A stretch of 64,000 nt of DNA from Escarpia spicata (Eukaryota; Annelida; Polychaeta; Sabellida; Siboglinidae): the NCBI GenBank assembly GCA_963995525.1, contig OZ023210.1:64697421-64761420 (forward strand), given 5' to 3'. The position numbers and the translations under genes were made by a program. The notes beneath the pieces were generated by a model that was not told the DNA's origin, did no database searches, and worked only from the letters and a program-made list of their open reading frames with translations. Of the stretch, positions 1 through 13,855 are shown one piece after another. Each line of letters opens with the position of its first letter. The first letter of the stretch is position 1.

Positions 1-3
1 ACG

Positions 4-687
4 ATGACAGGAAGAAAGGTGACAAGAGAAACAGCGTCAGGAAAGAATGGAACGGACGAGATTGTGACGGGAGAGCAGAAGACAGGGGAACAAGATTACA
101 ACCAGACAGATGCAAACCGTAAAAAGAGCTACACTGAGGCAGTGATTGAGGGGGCAATGAGGAAAGAGAGGGTGTTTATGGGCGATTCGATTATGAGAAA
201 GACAGATAAGACTCTAAGCGAGGGGGAGGACGTCGTTGTTTGTCTACCGGGGGCTAGGATAGAACATGTAACTGAAAGGGTAGAGAAGGTACTGGGGCAT
301 GGCAAGGGAGGGTCTATACTAGTACATATAGGGACAAATAACGCAGAGAGGGAGGGAACAACTGGGATAGTTCAGAAGTACAGACAGTTAGTGAAGAAGT
401 TAAAGAAGACAAGAGTAGAACAGATTATCCTCTCAGGAATTTTGCCAGTAATGGGAGGAAGGGGGCCGACATATAGAAATTGCAAGAGGATGGCGATCAA
501 CGCACTAGTTGAGCAGATGTGTAAAGAAGAGGGGGTGGGATTCGTAGATTTATGGGGATACTTTGTTGGGAGGGAAGATATGTACATGAGAGATGGCCTA
601 CATCTAAGTGGAAAGGGGGCAGCAGTTTTCTCAGAGAACTTGCTGCAATCTGTTGACAGTGGGACAGGCTGCATCTATTTAAACTAG
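4..687 (+). CDS. LINE ORF1, SGNH/GDSL esterase domain protein (N-terminus may lie outside the window)
   Basis: The 227-residue frame has a basic, low-complexity N-terminus and then an SGNH hydrolase fold. The motifs are visible in order: GDSIM at about residues 60-64 (block I, with the catalytic serine of GDS), GTNN at about 110-113 (block III, the asparagine), and DGLHLS near 197-202 (block V, catalytic Asp and His). In the CR1 group such esterase domains sit in ORF1, where they are thought to help membrane or RNP interactions during retrotransposition; that role is known for the family and not shown here. All catalytic residues appear intact. The stop TAG at 685-687 follows directly on TTTAAAC; see findings for possible -1 frameshifting. 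The ATG at position 4 may be internal, because the element runs off the window edge. Confidence 0.85.
   Translation: MTGRKVTRETASGKNGTDEIVTGEQKTGEQDYNQTDANRKKSYTEAVIEGAMRKERVFMGDSIMRKTDKTLSEGEDVVVCLPGARIEHVTERVEKVLGHGKGGSILVHIGTNNAEREGTTGIVQKYRQLVKKLKKTRVEQIILSGILPVMGGRGPTYRNCKRMAINALVEQMCKEEGVGFVDLWGYFVGREDMYMRDGLHLSGKGAAVFSENLLQSVDSGTGCIYLN
678..684 (+). promoter_or_regulatory. Candidate -1 ribosomal frameshift site (T_TTA_AAC) between LINE ORF1 and ORF2
   Basis: The heptamer TTTAAAC fits X_XXY_YYZ in the ORF1 frame (TA[T TTA AAC] TAG). A -1 slip gives TTT AAA CTA GAT, and that frame is open from 657 through the endonuclease domain. The stop codon directly after the heptamer and the 31-nt overlap of the frames are typical of such sites. 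A clear downstream pseudoknot was not identified by eye; only a short GCCT/AGGC pairing is visible near 710-728. Confidence 0.5.
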
Positions 688-1648
688 ATTCGCAGGGGGG
701 ATTCACAGAGAAGCCTGAAACTGGAGGCATAGATAAAGACAGCAGAAATAACTCGGCAAAGAACAACCTGGAAAACTGTTCTGAATCAGGATATAAATGC
801 ATTTGTTTAAATGCAAGGAGCATAGTAAACAAAAGAAGTGAACTAAACATTATGGTAGAAGATATTGACCCTCACATAATAGGTATAACCGAATCGTGGG
901 CCACCACTGATATATCAGATGCCGAATTGGGACTAACAGGATATGTAATGTTTAGGAAAGATAGAATAGGAAGAAAGGGAGGTGGAGTTATTTTATATAT
1001 TAAAGAATCTATCCAGGCTTATGAAATAAAATTAGAAAGAGAAGCAGATTGCGAAGAAGCTGTTTGGTGTAACATAGTTACAGGAAACTCAACGTTAACA
1101 GTTGGGTTAGTTTATCGAAGTCCAAACATAAGCATAGAAGAGAATGAAAAAATACAAAACGCTATAAGGGAAGTAAGCAAACGGAACTGTATTATTATGG
1201 GGGACTTTAACCATGGGCATATACAATGGAAATCTCTACAGAGTATGGGGAGTGAGGACCACAAGTTTTTAGTTTTAGTCAAGATAGTTTCCTTTCTCAA
1301 CATGTGCTAGAACCAACCAGGGGAGAGAATGTGTTAGACTTAGTTTTGTCCTCACAGAAAGAATTAGTTGACAATGTCAAGATATGTGAGCCACTGGGGA
1401 GTAGTGATCACAACCAGATACATTTTACCATCAAAGTAAAATCAGAAAGGAATAGTAAAAAGCAGTATAGGAGAAATTTCCACAAAGGAAGGTATAAGGA
1501 CATGAGGAAATATTTAGCAAAGATAGACTGGAATAACACACTGAAGAATAAGACAGCAACCGAATGCTGGAATATCTTAAATAGTGAAATTAAGTGCATA
1601 GTCGATAAATTTGTACCTTTAAAAAAACAAGGGAAACGGTCTAAATAG
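684..1648 (+). pseudogene. LINE ORF2 N-terminal part: endonuclease/exonuclease/phosphatase domain, frame-broken
   Basis: The frame is open from 657, with ORF2-like sequence from 684 without a stop; it contains CICLNARSIVNK, then GITESW, then GGGVILYIKES, then IIMGDFNHG and, after a frame change, SSDHNQIHF. These are the standard blocks of the AP-endonuclease-like domain that nicks target DNA for target-primed reverse transcription. A one-base loss near 1280 separates 684-1310 from 1304-1648, since both reading frames give consecutive family-like sequence across it. A TAG at 1646-1648 then interrupts the linker, which continues in the same frame to about 1908. The first ATG in the frame is at 852, well inside the domain, so translation would need an upstream non-ATG mechanism such as frameshifting from ORF1. 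Confidence 0.85.
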
Positions 1649-1928
1649 AAACACTTATCGAAAGAAGCCATTAGAAAAATTAAGTATAAACAAATGATGT
1701 GGAAGTCATATAGATGTACTGGAAATGATGAAGACTACAACATTTATAAAGAAGCACTAAATCAAGCTACAGCTGAAATTAGAAATTCAAAGAGAAGCTA
1801 TGAAAAAAAATTAGCTAGTAATATAAAACATGACAGTAAGAGTTTTTATGCGTATATTCGAAGCAAACAGAAAGTTCAGGATAAGGTCGGTCCTCTAGAA
1901 GATAGTCATTATATCAGAGGGATTCTTA

Positions 1929-3557
1929 ATGGCAGAAGACCTGAATGAGTATTTTAGTTCAGTGTTTACCAAGGAAGATATTAGTTCACTGCCAGTACCA
2001 GAGGCTAAGTTCAAGGGGGCAGATTCAGACTATTTAGGACAGTTAGTTGTAACCTCGGAAATGGTAGCTAAGAAAATAAGGGCTATGAAGGATAATAAAT
2101 CACCTGGAGTGGACGGGATTCCGCCCAAACTACTATTGGAAATTGTAGAACAAATTAGCGCACCGCTTGCAACAGTTTTCAATTTGTCATTAGAAGAGGG
2201 AGTGGTTCCTTTAGAATGGAAAGAGGCAAACATTATACCGTTATTTAAAAAAGGTTCGAGAAACAAGTCAGAGAACTATAGACCAGTGAGTTTAACATCA
2301 GTGATTTGCAAATTATTAGAAAGACTAATTAAAGATCACATGGTGGATTTTCTTGTTAAACATAACTTGATAAACCCATCTCAACATGGGTTTTTAAAAG
2401 CGAGGTCATGCTTAACAAATATGTTATGTTTTTTGGAAGACATCACTAGGTGGGTAGATGAGGGATCACCAGTAGATATCATCTATTTAGATTTTCAAAA
2501 AGCTTTCGACAAAGTACAACATCAAAGATTACTCCTTAAGCTAAAGGCCCATGGCATAGGAAATGGTATAATAAACTGGATAGAAAAATGGCTGAATGAC
2601 AGAAGACAACGTGTAGTAGTTGATGGGGAGGCTTCAAACTGGAAATCGGTATTGAGTGGGGTACCACAGGGATCAGTACTAGGACCTATATTATTCTTAA
2701 TATATATCAACGATTTGGACGATGATATAACAAGCAAGGTGTTAAAATTTGCGGATGATACAAAAGTGTTTAGAAGGATTAAAAGTGATGGAGACAGACA
2801 GCATTTACAAGATGATCTTGATAGGTTGATCAAATGGTCTGAAAAGTGGCAAATGCTGTTCAATTTTGGGAAATGTAAATGCCTCCACACAGGTCATGGG
2901 AATGAAGAGGTAAAATATAAAATGGGGGGTACTGTTCTAAGTACTACTGTAAAAGAAAAGGACTTAGGGTTAACCATTAGTGCTGATATGAAGGTTTCAG
3001 AGCAGTGCGGAATTGCAGCGTCAAAGGGAAATCAAATCCTTGGATTAATTAGGCGAAATATAGCGTATAAGAAAAAAGAATTAATAGTACCGCTGTACAA
3101 AACAATAGTGAGGCCTCATTTAGAATATTGTATACAAGCATGGAGGCCATATCGCAAGAAGGACATAGATATGCTAGAAAGAGTACAGAGGAGAGCGACT
3201 AAAATGATACCAAATCTGAGGGATCTTAGTTACGAAATACGCCTAAAAGAATGTGGTTTAACAACACTAGAGACCAGGAGATTGAGAGGAGATCACATAG
3301 AAGTGTTTAAAATATTGAATGGTTATGAAAATATTGATAGAAACATTTTTTTCTCAGTTAAGAAAGATAGAAGGACCAGAGGACATGAAGCTACATTAGT
3401 AAAGGAGCAGTGTAGATTAGATATAAGAAAGTTCTCATTCTCACAAAGGACTGTAAATGAATGGAACAGATTATCTCCTGATTGTGTTGGTGCTAGTAGC
3501 GTGAATATGTTTAAAAATAAAATCGACACACACCTTAAAAAGGCGGGATACATGTAG
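1929..3557 (+). CDS. LINE reverse transcriptase (C-terminal part of ORF2)
   Basis: This 542-residue open frame carries the RT core: the NIIPLFKKGSRN and ENYRPVSLTS blocks, motif A with DFQKAFDKV, motif B with GVPQGSVLGPILFLIYINDL, and motif C as FADDT (codons at 2748-2762; FADD replaces YADD as is common in CR1/L2-type elements). A thumb and a C-terminal RRATKMI...LRDLSYE region follow. It polymerises cDNA at the nicked target in the nucleus. The ATG at 1929 is internal to the element's original ORF2: linker sequence in another frame ends at 1948, and a one-base shift near 1908 separates the two. The stop at 3555-3557 lies about 100 bp before the 3' repeats. Confidence 0.93.
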   Translation: MAEDLNEYFSSVFTKEDISSLPVPEAKFKGADSDYLGQLVVTSEMVAKKIRAMKDNKSPGVDGIPPKLLLEIVEQISAPLATVFNLSLEEGVVPLEWKEANIIPLFKKGSRNKSENYRPVSLTSVICKLLERLIKDHMVDFLVKHNLINPSQHGFLKARSCLTNMLCFLEDITRWVDEGSPVDIIYLDFQKAFDKVQHQRLLLKLKAHGIGNGIINWIEKWLNDRRQRVVVDGEASNWKSVLSGVPQGSVLGPILFLIYINDLDDDITSKVLKFADDTKVFRRIKSDGDRQHLQDDLDRLIKWSEKWQMLFNFGKCKCLHTGHGNEEVKYKMGGTVLSTTVKEKDLGLTISADMKVSEQCGIAASKGNQILGLIRRNIAYKKKELIVPLYKTIVRPHLEYCIQAWRPYRKKDIDMLERVQRRATKMIPNLRDLSYEIRLKECGLTTLETRRLRGDHIEVFKILNGYENIDRNIFFSVKKDRRTRGHEATLVKEQCRLDIRKFSFSQRTVNEWNRLSPDCVGASSVNMFKNKIDTHLKKAGYM

Positions 3558-3606
3558 ATAAAAAGTATTGGACTCTCGATAAGCCAAAAGGCTTCCTTGT
3601 CCAACT

Positions 3607-3660
3607 GCCATCCAGAGTAATTTTCTGGATGGCAATCTTGTTAAATCTTGTTAAATCTTG
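3607..3660 (+). repeat. LINE 3' hairpin and terminal TTAAATCTTG repeats
   Basis: CCATCCAGA and TCTGGATGG form a 9-bp perfect stem around a short T-rich loop. It is followed by nearly three copies of a 10-bp repeat ending at the element's 3' end. The minus-strand family member at 16616-16690 keeps a hairpin and the same terminal repeats although its stem sequence differs. Confidence 0.8.
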
Positions 3661-4734
3661 TATTCAAAACACAATGCTGTTAGGAACGACGTATCCAACG
3701 CTTGTAAGACCGTTACATGTGAGAACACCCATAAGACTTACGGCTAAGTCGTAATAGTTGACTCGGACGAATGAAGTCACTGCATATAGAACCACGGTCT
3801 AGTTATTAGGAACAGTTAAAGCCGCTACGCCGGCGCATCCTCATCAAGCCGGTTTTGTTCTGGCCGTCTGCAGACCTCCAACGATCGACCCCGGGACTAA
3901 ACCGTCCTATGAATGTAGCCACAGTCACCCGTTCTCGGACGCCATTTGTCGACTATAATCGTTACGAGCGCATGCTATTTTATGAGCTTTATAAATGATA
4001 GATTTGCGGGAGAATTCCAGCGAGATCAATGACCCCTGAAATTCCGCAGCCCCGCCTGTTCGCTGCTGGCAAGTAAAAGACGTCATTGACATTTAGAGGC
4101 GTCAGATGCAGAGCGATCTGTTTGTCAGCGCTCGGCCTCTGATGCGACATTAATGGCGGCGATGTTAAACGCGTCTTTGCCATCTTACATATTGCTGATT
4201 GTTTTATTGGTTACTGCTTCCGGCTATCAGTATTATTGTTCTCCATCATGCGCTGACTTCGGTCTACCGCGCAAAGGCTTCGTTTCGAATCAATCAAGTC
4301 GATTATAGACACATTTGTATTGTCTCGGCGCGTCAATTGGACGGTTTCCTACGGCTCAATATTCATATAACTGGCGCAGGTTTCACTAAGCTTTGTAACA
4401 TGATTACTTATTGATCATCTGACAGTGAATTTGTTCGTGCGTGTTTGTGTTTAAACTAGTCCTTTAGCTAATTAGTGGCGCCTACGATGCCGGACAGTTA
4501 GTAATTCCTGACCAATGTTTACTTATGTTGTGATAAAATGTATTGTTTACTCTCAAAGAAAAAATAATTCTGCGTGCTGCATATGAGAGCATGCACATAC
4601 GTCATCCCGTGCTTGTGGGTAAGCTACGTTTGCGTGTGTGGAAGTGAACATACGTGCAATCGCTGCCTCGCGGCATCAACCATTTCCTTACATATCGCTG
4701 ACGGCCTACACATTCCGGAATATACATTGCACTG
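3661..4734. other. No feature recognised
   Basis: Mixed-composition DNA downstream of the LINE. Short open frames on both strands show no family resemblance and no splice-supported coding signal. Nothing further is visible. Confidence 0.5.
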
Positions 4735-5772
<1,038 letters not shown>

Positions 5773-5950
5773 GTGGATGGTGGCTTCCTCATGGTCGTCG
5801 GAGTTGTTGACGATCATCCCGTTGTTGACGACCCGTAGCGGGGATCCAGCACCCACCGGGCCCGGCGAACTCTGTAATGTGTCTTGCTGGTTGAAAGTCC
5901 TGTCAACTGGTCTCAGCAGCATTGCCGGCCGCCAACCACCTCTCAGTATA
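5773..5950 (-). CDS. Candidate internal exon of an unidentified gene
   Basis: On the minus strand an open stretch reads GWRPAMLLRPVDRT, then NQQDTLQSSPGPVGAGSPLR, then VVNNGMIVNNSDDHEEATIH, and ends AAG followed by GTATAT, a usable splice donor. Third codon positions are strongly GC-biased against an AT-rich background, which argues for past or present coding. The left (5') border is uncertain; a CAG/TAG acceptor-like site lies near 5950-5960. No family is recognised; the Ser/Pro- and Asp-rich character suggests a flexible cytoplasmic segment. It could be an exon of the same gene as the minus-strand frame at 6586-6864, but no convincing donor links the two. Confidence 0.35.
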
Positions 5951-6585
5951 ACTACAGTCTCCCGCGTGAGTACGATTGCTCTAGATGATGACGTGGGTGG
6001 TGTAAATTTGATGGAAGGAGACAGTTCATCACAGCATTACGTTTGAGACACCGGTAAAAGTCAAACATCGTACACGTGCAGCGGTAGCCAAGTAACGTCT
6101 CACAACAGAAATACAGTGTATCCGTAACGGCACCTTGAAGTGTTAGTGTGACGCCTCTTGCAGAAATCAGCACACCGGTTCCCCAAGATTGTGTACGTTT
6201 GTCATTTATCTCGCTACAACACCCCGAGCGCCTCAAATCCCTCGTTGCGTTCAGTTCGTCAAATCCTAATCCCGTGATATAGACATTTCTAGCAAATCAA
6301 TAAAACTGTAGCGATAATGCCGTATTCCCTGTGCATGTTTGATAACCCAATCGACGCTGTCTCGATGCCACATCTGCTGTCCCGCACGCCCGAACTCGGA
6401 TCGATCGGACAACGCTACGGTTTCCACCAACGACTCCAAATCGGTCGGCAAACGTCGCCAAGTTTAAATTGCAAACACTGGGAAGTGGAGCGCAAGAGAC
6501 GACAGACTTGCCGAGCCGTGTTTGTGTATCCGACAACAAAACATCCGAAATCCAGCAGGCTTGATCCGTGTTCACGTGACGCCGT

Positions 6586-6864
6586 TCATTCTGTGGGATG
6601 GCCGTTCAGTCCAGAGGTCCCGGGGAAGACAGCGTGGAATGCGGTGACGTCGGTAGACGGGGCGAGACGGGGACGACAGGCAGACGGGGGCAGGGGCGAG
6701 GCCGGCGTCTCTGTATCGACGATGCTGTGGCTGAACCGAGAGACTGCACTGCACATCGCCTGCCTCGCTCGGCGCTTAACGACGACCTCGTTGGCTGGCT
6801 CCGATGACCCGGATCGATACATCGACGGCGAGGTACACAGCGCTCGCAGCGGCCACTCGCGGTA
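6586..6864 (-). CDS. Candidate terminal exon of an unidentified gene
   Basis: On the minus strand, TCTCTGTTGCAG is a good 3' splice site at about 6865-6876. The following frame reads YREWPLRALCTSPSMYRSGS, then SEPANEVVVKRRARQAMCSA, then a Pro/Ser-rich tail, and stops at 6586-6588. GC-rich third positions support coding in this frame over the overlapping frames, including a 207-residue plus-strand frame (6317-6940). No domain is recognised. Alternatively the region is a CpG-rich promoter in which open frames arise by composition. Confidence 0.3.
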   Translation of the reverse strand, partial: YREWPLRALCTSPSMYRSGSSEPANEVVVKRRARQAMCSAVSRFSHSIVDTETPASPLPPSACRPRLAPSTDVTAFHAVFPGTSGLNGHPTE

Positions 6865-6940
6865 CTGCAACAGAGACCGCCCGATTCTGTTACCGTGGAA
6901 TGTGGTGTTTAGTTACCTTGTAAGTGCCGAAATCGTTTAA

Positions 6941-7544
6941 CTTATTTGGGATTCAATTTTAATTATAGGCACAAAGCTTGCACGTGTTTTAAGTAATGTT
7001 TTATTGCATAAACGATATTTATTGTCTAACATCTCGATTGTGTAGATGTGATTTAATATATTAATTCTACAGTTTTAAATTATAATTAGACTTCCATCTG
7101 TTTACGAATCTCGACCTTGCCGTTCAGCATACAATGTCAAGTTGTCATGTTGAAACATCATACTCTGTGTTTTTATTGAGCAACAACTGCCAAGGCAGAT
7201 GGTAGGCACGCTTGCGATGGAATTAAAAGCGCTACATTCGTGTGACTGCGGCGATGTCTGCCCACGTTGTCAGTTAGATGTTGTTTCGATAAGTAAATTT
7301 ATAATTGTCATCAATTGTCAGCAGTTGTGATCTTGCGGGCTTCATTAAAAGATCAACTATCAAATACGGAGCGTCTACAGAGCAGCCTCTCAGATGAACT
7401 CGTCCACGTGTCAGTGCCACAGTAGACACGACTACATCTATGATGGGAGACTCCTCGCTAGTTGTCATTCATCATTCCACCACTTGACCTGCTGCCTACC
7501 AAAACGTCCGTCAAGCCATACAAAATGGGATATTCGGGCATATT
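6941..7544. other. No feature recognised
   Basis: AT-rich sequence with no sustained coding signal, repeat or RNA gene visible. Confidence 0.45.
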
Positions 7545-7765
7545 ATGAAGAAATGGGCGCAATACGCATTTGGGTATATGACGCATTTAGCATACTACAC
7601 ATTGAGCACATGACGCATTGGGCACATGACGCATTGGACACTTTATACGTTGGGTATGCACAGGATACATTGATCACATGACTGTTTGGGCACATGACGC
7701 ATTGGGCACATAACAGATTGTGAACATGATACATTGGGCATGTGACCCATAGGGCAAAAACTAAA
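7545..7765. repeat. Degenerate minisatellite of about 17 bp
   Basis: Repeated variants of GGGCACATGACGCATT occur about ten times with many substitutions and length changes. They account for the CPMxHVPN-type frames on the minus strand. Confidence 0.75.
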
Positions 7766-8404
7766 TTTTATGGGAAAATCCATGATTGATAAGAACAAAC
7801 ACTGTTTCAATATACACGTAACTATTAGACTTAACTCGAAACGGACTGTCAAAAATGTAGACTGCTTTGAATATGGACGGAACTGCGATGACTACCATGC
7901 AGCTTCAACGAACCATTCAATAAGCATAATACATAAAACATTTTTGAATTGTTTTCACACATCACAATGAAACTGTATGAAACTGTAAAATCAACCGTCT
8001 TTATTTCTTAAGGTTTCAGACGGCGCGTATTGTGCCTAGGTGTTTGCACAGTTCCACACGTCGTACGCCGTTCAGTGTTCATTCTTATTTTGTGGGCGCA
8101 TCCCTTGCACTGGTGACATACAGGTCTGTGTTTTGACGTTATTGATAACATTATGCTGAAAATACGGTGGTGTTGGTGTAAACTGATATTGTCGGTTTTC
8201 AAAATCACGTTGTCGCGCTTACATTTATCCGGGCGTTAAATGTTATCCGGGTGATGTTTATGTACATATTTAAGGCATAATATTTGGCACCAGTAGATCA
8301 CGTAGTGATAAATAATACCCAGTAGTTAAATATGTTTCGTTTGGTCGTAATACGAGCGTTATAGTTAGAATACATAATTATAGCCAGCCAGAAACTAAAG
8401 AAAA
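7766..8404. other. No feature recognised
   Basis: AT-rich DNA without a supported gene or repeat. Confidence 0.45.
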
Positions 8405-9240
8405 AGAAGGTACGCACCCTCCCCCTGCCCTCTATCATGTTGGCTAATGTCCGATCATTACGTTTGAAAATTGACGAACTTCAGACCAATGTTGCGCTAC
8501 AGTGGGCCTATAAAGAAGCGTGTTTGATATGTATGACTGAAACCCAGTGAAACCTGGTTAGATGAAACATTACCTGACAGTGAACTTTACGTTGAAGGCT
8601 TTGGTATCCCCGTGAGATTGGACCGGGACAAAAAGCTGAGTGGCAAATCACAGGTTGGAGGAATCTGTGTGTATATTAATCACCGCTTGTGTAAGTCTGT
8701 CATCGTTAGGGAAGAAATGTGTACCCCGGACGTGGAGCTATTGTCAGTGTCGCTGCGTCCGACCTATTTACCCAGAGAGTTCGGACAGCTATTTTTAACT
8801 CTGGTCTATGTGCCACCGTCAGCTAATGTTGCACGCGCAGCTGATGCAATCACTAGCTACGTGCACCGGCGTGAGACAATGTCACCAGACTCGCCTAACA
8901 TCATTCTCGGAGATTTCAATAGCTGCCGACTAGACAAAACATTACCTGTTTACCAGCAGTGCGCGACATGTCAGAGACGCGGTAGTAACACCCTCGACCT
9001 TTGCTATGGCAACAATAAGGACCCGTACAAGTCCGTGAAGAAGATGGCACTCGGTACAGCTGACCACAATGTGGTACATTTGATCCCGGCGTATTGAACT
9101 AAACCACAGAGACAGAAAGCAGTGTTGAAAACTGTAAAAACGTGGGACTTGAACTCGGTCGACGCCCTCAGGGGGTGTTTTGACTGTACTTTGTGGGATG
9201 TTCTTATTGACTTCAGCTCTTCGCTTGAAGAACAGAACAG
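8405..9240 (+). mobile_element. Rex1/Babar-like LINE fragment: endonuclease domain
   Basis: The sequence begins with a proline-rich stretch and then LANVRSLRLKIDELQTN (about 8441-8491), CMTETWLDETLPDSELYVEG, and RLDRDKKLSGKSQVGGICVY in the open frame 8612-9097. These are followed by IILGDFN, NTLDLCYG and LGTADHNVVHLIP, the blocks of a LINE endonuclease. The VRSLR..KIDEL and LDRD...GKSQ.GG wording is what I know from Rex1-type elements of fish and other animals. A linker remnant (VKTVKTWDLNSVDALRGCFD) continues in another frame to about 9230, and then similarity stops. There is a frame break near 8545 between the N-terminal blocks and the main ORF. No RT follows, so this is a truncated fossil. 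Confidence 0.8.
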
Positions 9241-9539
9241 AAGTGGATTTATTTATCCAGACTGTACATCCAATAATAATATGACAAATTATAATATAAA
9301 AAGGTGTACAATGAGGATGATGGAGACTCCCACTAAGACTAGAAAAGAAGTCGCTTCCGTGGGAGCCACACATAGTAAAATTTTAGTTCAGTTTCTGTTG
9401 AAAGAAAAAAACATGTTGTCTATTATGTAAGACATAAGCAGTAACATAAAATAAGATACATCGTCAGTGAAAAAAATCAAGATATATTATTTTAGTATAA
9501 GATGTATGTTAATAGAATGTGGTGCGGTAAGCAGTATTT

Positions 9540-10110
9540 TATGGTGTTTGGGTGTGGGTGACATCATTGTGGTTGATTGCGTGTAGACATGCAGGGATAA
9601 CAGTTAATGTTTGTGCACGTGTCGTTGTAGTTATGAATGAAATTGTTCTTAGCGTAGTTTAAAAAACCATGTAAACTATGTGTATACAATTTAGCTATCA
9701 CACTAAGGGAAGTGTTGTTAATTGTGTTTGGTAAATTGTATTTAAGACATAGTTTTGCAAATGAATGATTTGTACCGTAAATGTGAATGTTGTGTTGGTT
9801 GCGTGTATTGTGACCACGAATCATGGTATTTGTAGCTATTTTCCAATTTAGAAGATGAGCAGGTAATTTGTTATGTATAAATTTTAATTCTTGAAAGGCT
9901 AAAATATCAGTTACTTTGAGTAAGTTAAATTTTTTGAATAAGCTTAAAAATGACTCAAAGTTATTATGTGTATAGCCCTTTTCTGAAGATGATTAATTCT
10001 TTGAGAGTGGTACCCCCATGTTGTTAAACAGTAAGTTATGTGTGGCACTAATTTATCTACAAATCCCAGGTGACTGTTTACATGCAGTTTATATGCATAC
10101 CCTTCTGGTG
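9540..10110 (-). mobile_element. LINE relic: C-terminal (post-RT) region
   Basis: On the minus strand the stretches KLVPHITYCLTTWGYHS, LQKRAIHIIT, KVTDILAFQELKFIHNKL and IRGHNTRNQHNIHIYGTNHS occur in order over about 500 bp in shifting frames. This order (PHITY..L..WG, then QKRA.R.I, then LL...D...... KF) is the usual C-terminus of CR1/L2/jockey-type reverse transcriptases. The copy is decayed, with frame shifts near 9840 and 9960. Catalytic RT motifs are absent. Confidence 0.7.
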
Positions 10111-13129
<3,019 letters not shown>

Positions 13130-13832
13130 AACACACAAACCACACGCGTACGCACATACACACACACCCACACTCGTACGCACATACACACACCCACACG
13201 CATACGCACATACACACACACGCGTACGCACATACACACACACCTACACGCGTGCGCACATACACACACACTCACACGCGTACGCACATACACACACCCA
13301 CACGCGTTCGCACATACACACACACCCACACGCATACGCACATACACACACACACACGCATACGCACATACACACACACCTACACGCGTACGCACATACA
13401 CACACACTCACACGCGTACGTACGCACATACACACACCCACACGCGTTCGCACATACACACCCACACCCACACGCGTACGCACATACACACACACCCACA
13501 CCCACACGCGTACGCACATACACACCCACACACCCACACGCGTACACACATACACACACCCACACGCGTTCGCACATACACACACACCCACGCGCGTACG
13601 CACATACACACACACCCAAACACATACACACACCCACACGCGTTCGCACATACACACACACACCCACACGCGTTCGCACACGCGTACGCACATACACACA
13701 CACCCACACGCGTACGCACATACACACCCACCCACACGCGTACACACATATACACACCCACACGCGTTCGCACATACACACACACCCACGCGCGTACGCA
13801 CATACACCCACCCACGCGCGTAAGCATATACA
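13130..13832. repeat. CA-rich minisatellite with CGCGTACGCACATACACA units
   Basis: Units of about 28-32 bp contain (A/C)CACACGCGT(A/T)CGCACATA(CA)n. The array is flanked by sequences that also flank the 12790-13036 array: CCGCAACTGAACACAC on the left (13121-13136 and 12754-12769) and TCTCGATTAT.GTTAGATGC on the right (13839-13857 and 13042-13060). The two arrays are therefore arms of one segmental duplication. Long THTHTH frames here are not genes. Confidence 0.93.
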
Positions 13833-13855
13833 CACATCTCGATTATAGTTAGATG

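Larger units (their letters stand above)
1..3660 (+). mobile_element. CR1-like LINE (non-LTR retrotransposon), 5'-truncated by window edge, defective
   Basis: Order of parts: an SGNH-esterase ORF (4-687), an endonuclease frame (about 684-1310, continuing in another frame from 1304), a linker, and a reverse transcriptase (1929-3557). The 3' UTR has a hairpin near 3607-3632 and ends in direct repeats of TTAAATCTTG (about 3633-3660). An esterase in ORF1 together with an apurinic-like endonuclease and RT is the known plan of CR1-group elements. The copy carries at least three lesions seen by reading frames: a one-base loss near 1280, a TAG stop at 1646-1648, and a frame change near 1908. The RT part remains open. 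Two more copies of the same family lie in the window (45769-47460 plus; 16616-16770 minus). Confidence 0.93.

Noticed and set aside
852..1310. ATG at 852 as true start of LINE ORF2
   Set aside because: It lies inside conserved endonuclease sequence (after NARSIVNKRSELN), so the frame must begin upstream.
6317..6940. 207-codon plus-strand frame
   Set aside because: GC-rich region open in several frames; the minus-strand frame has a better splice site and codon pattern.
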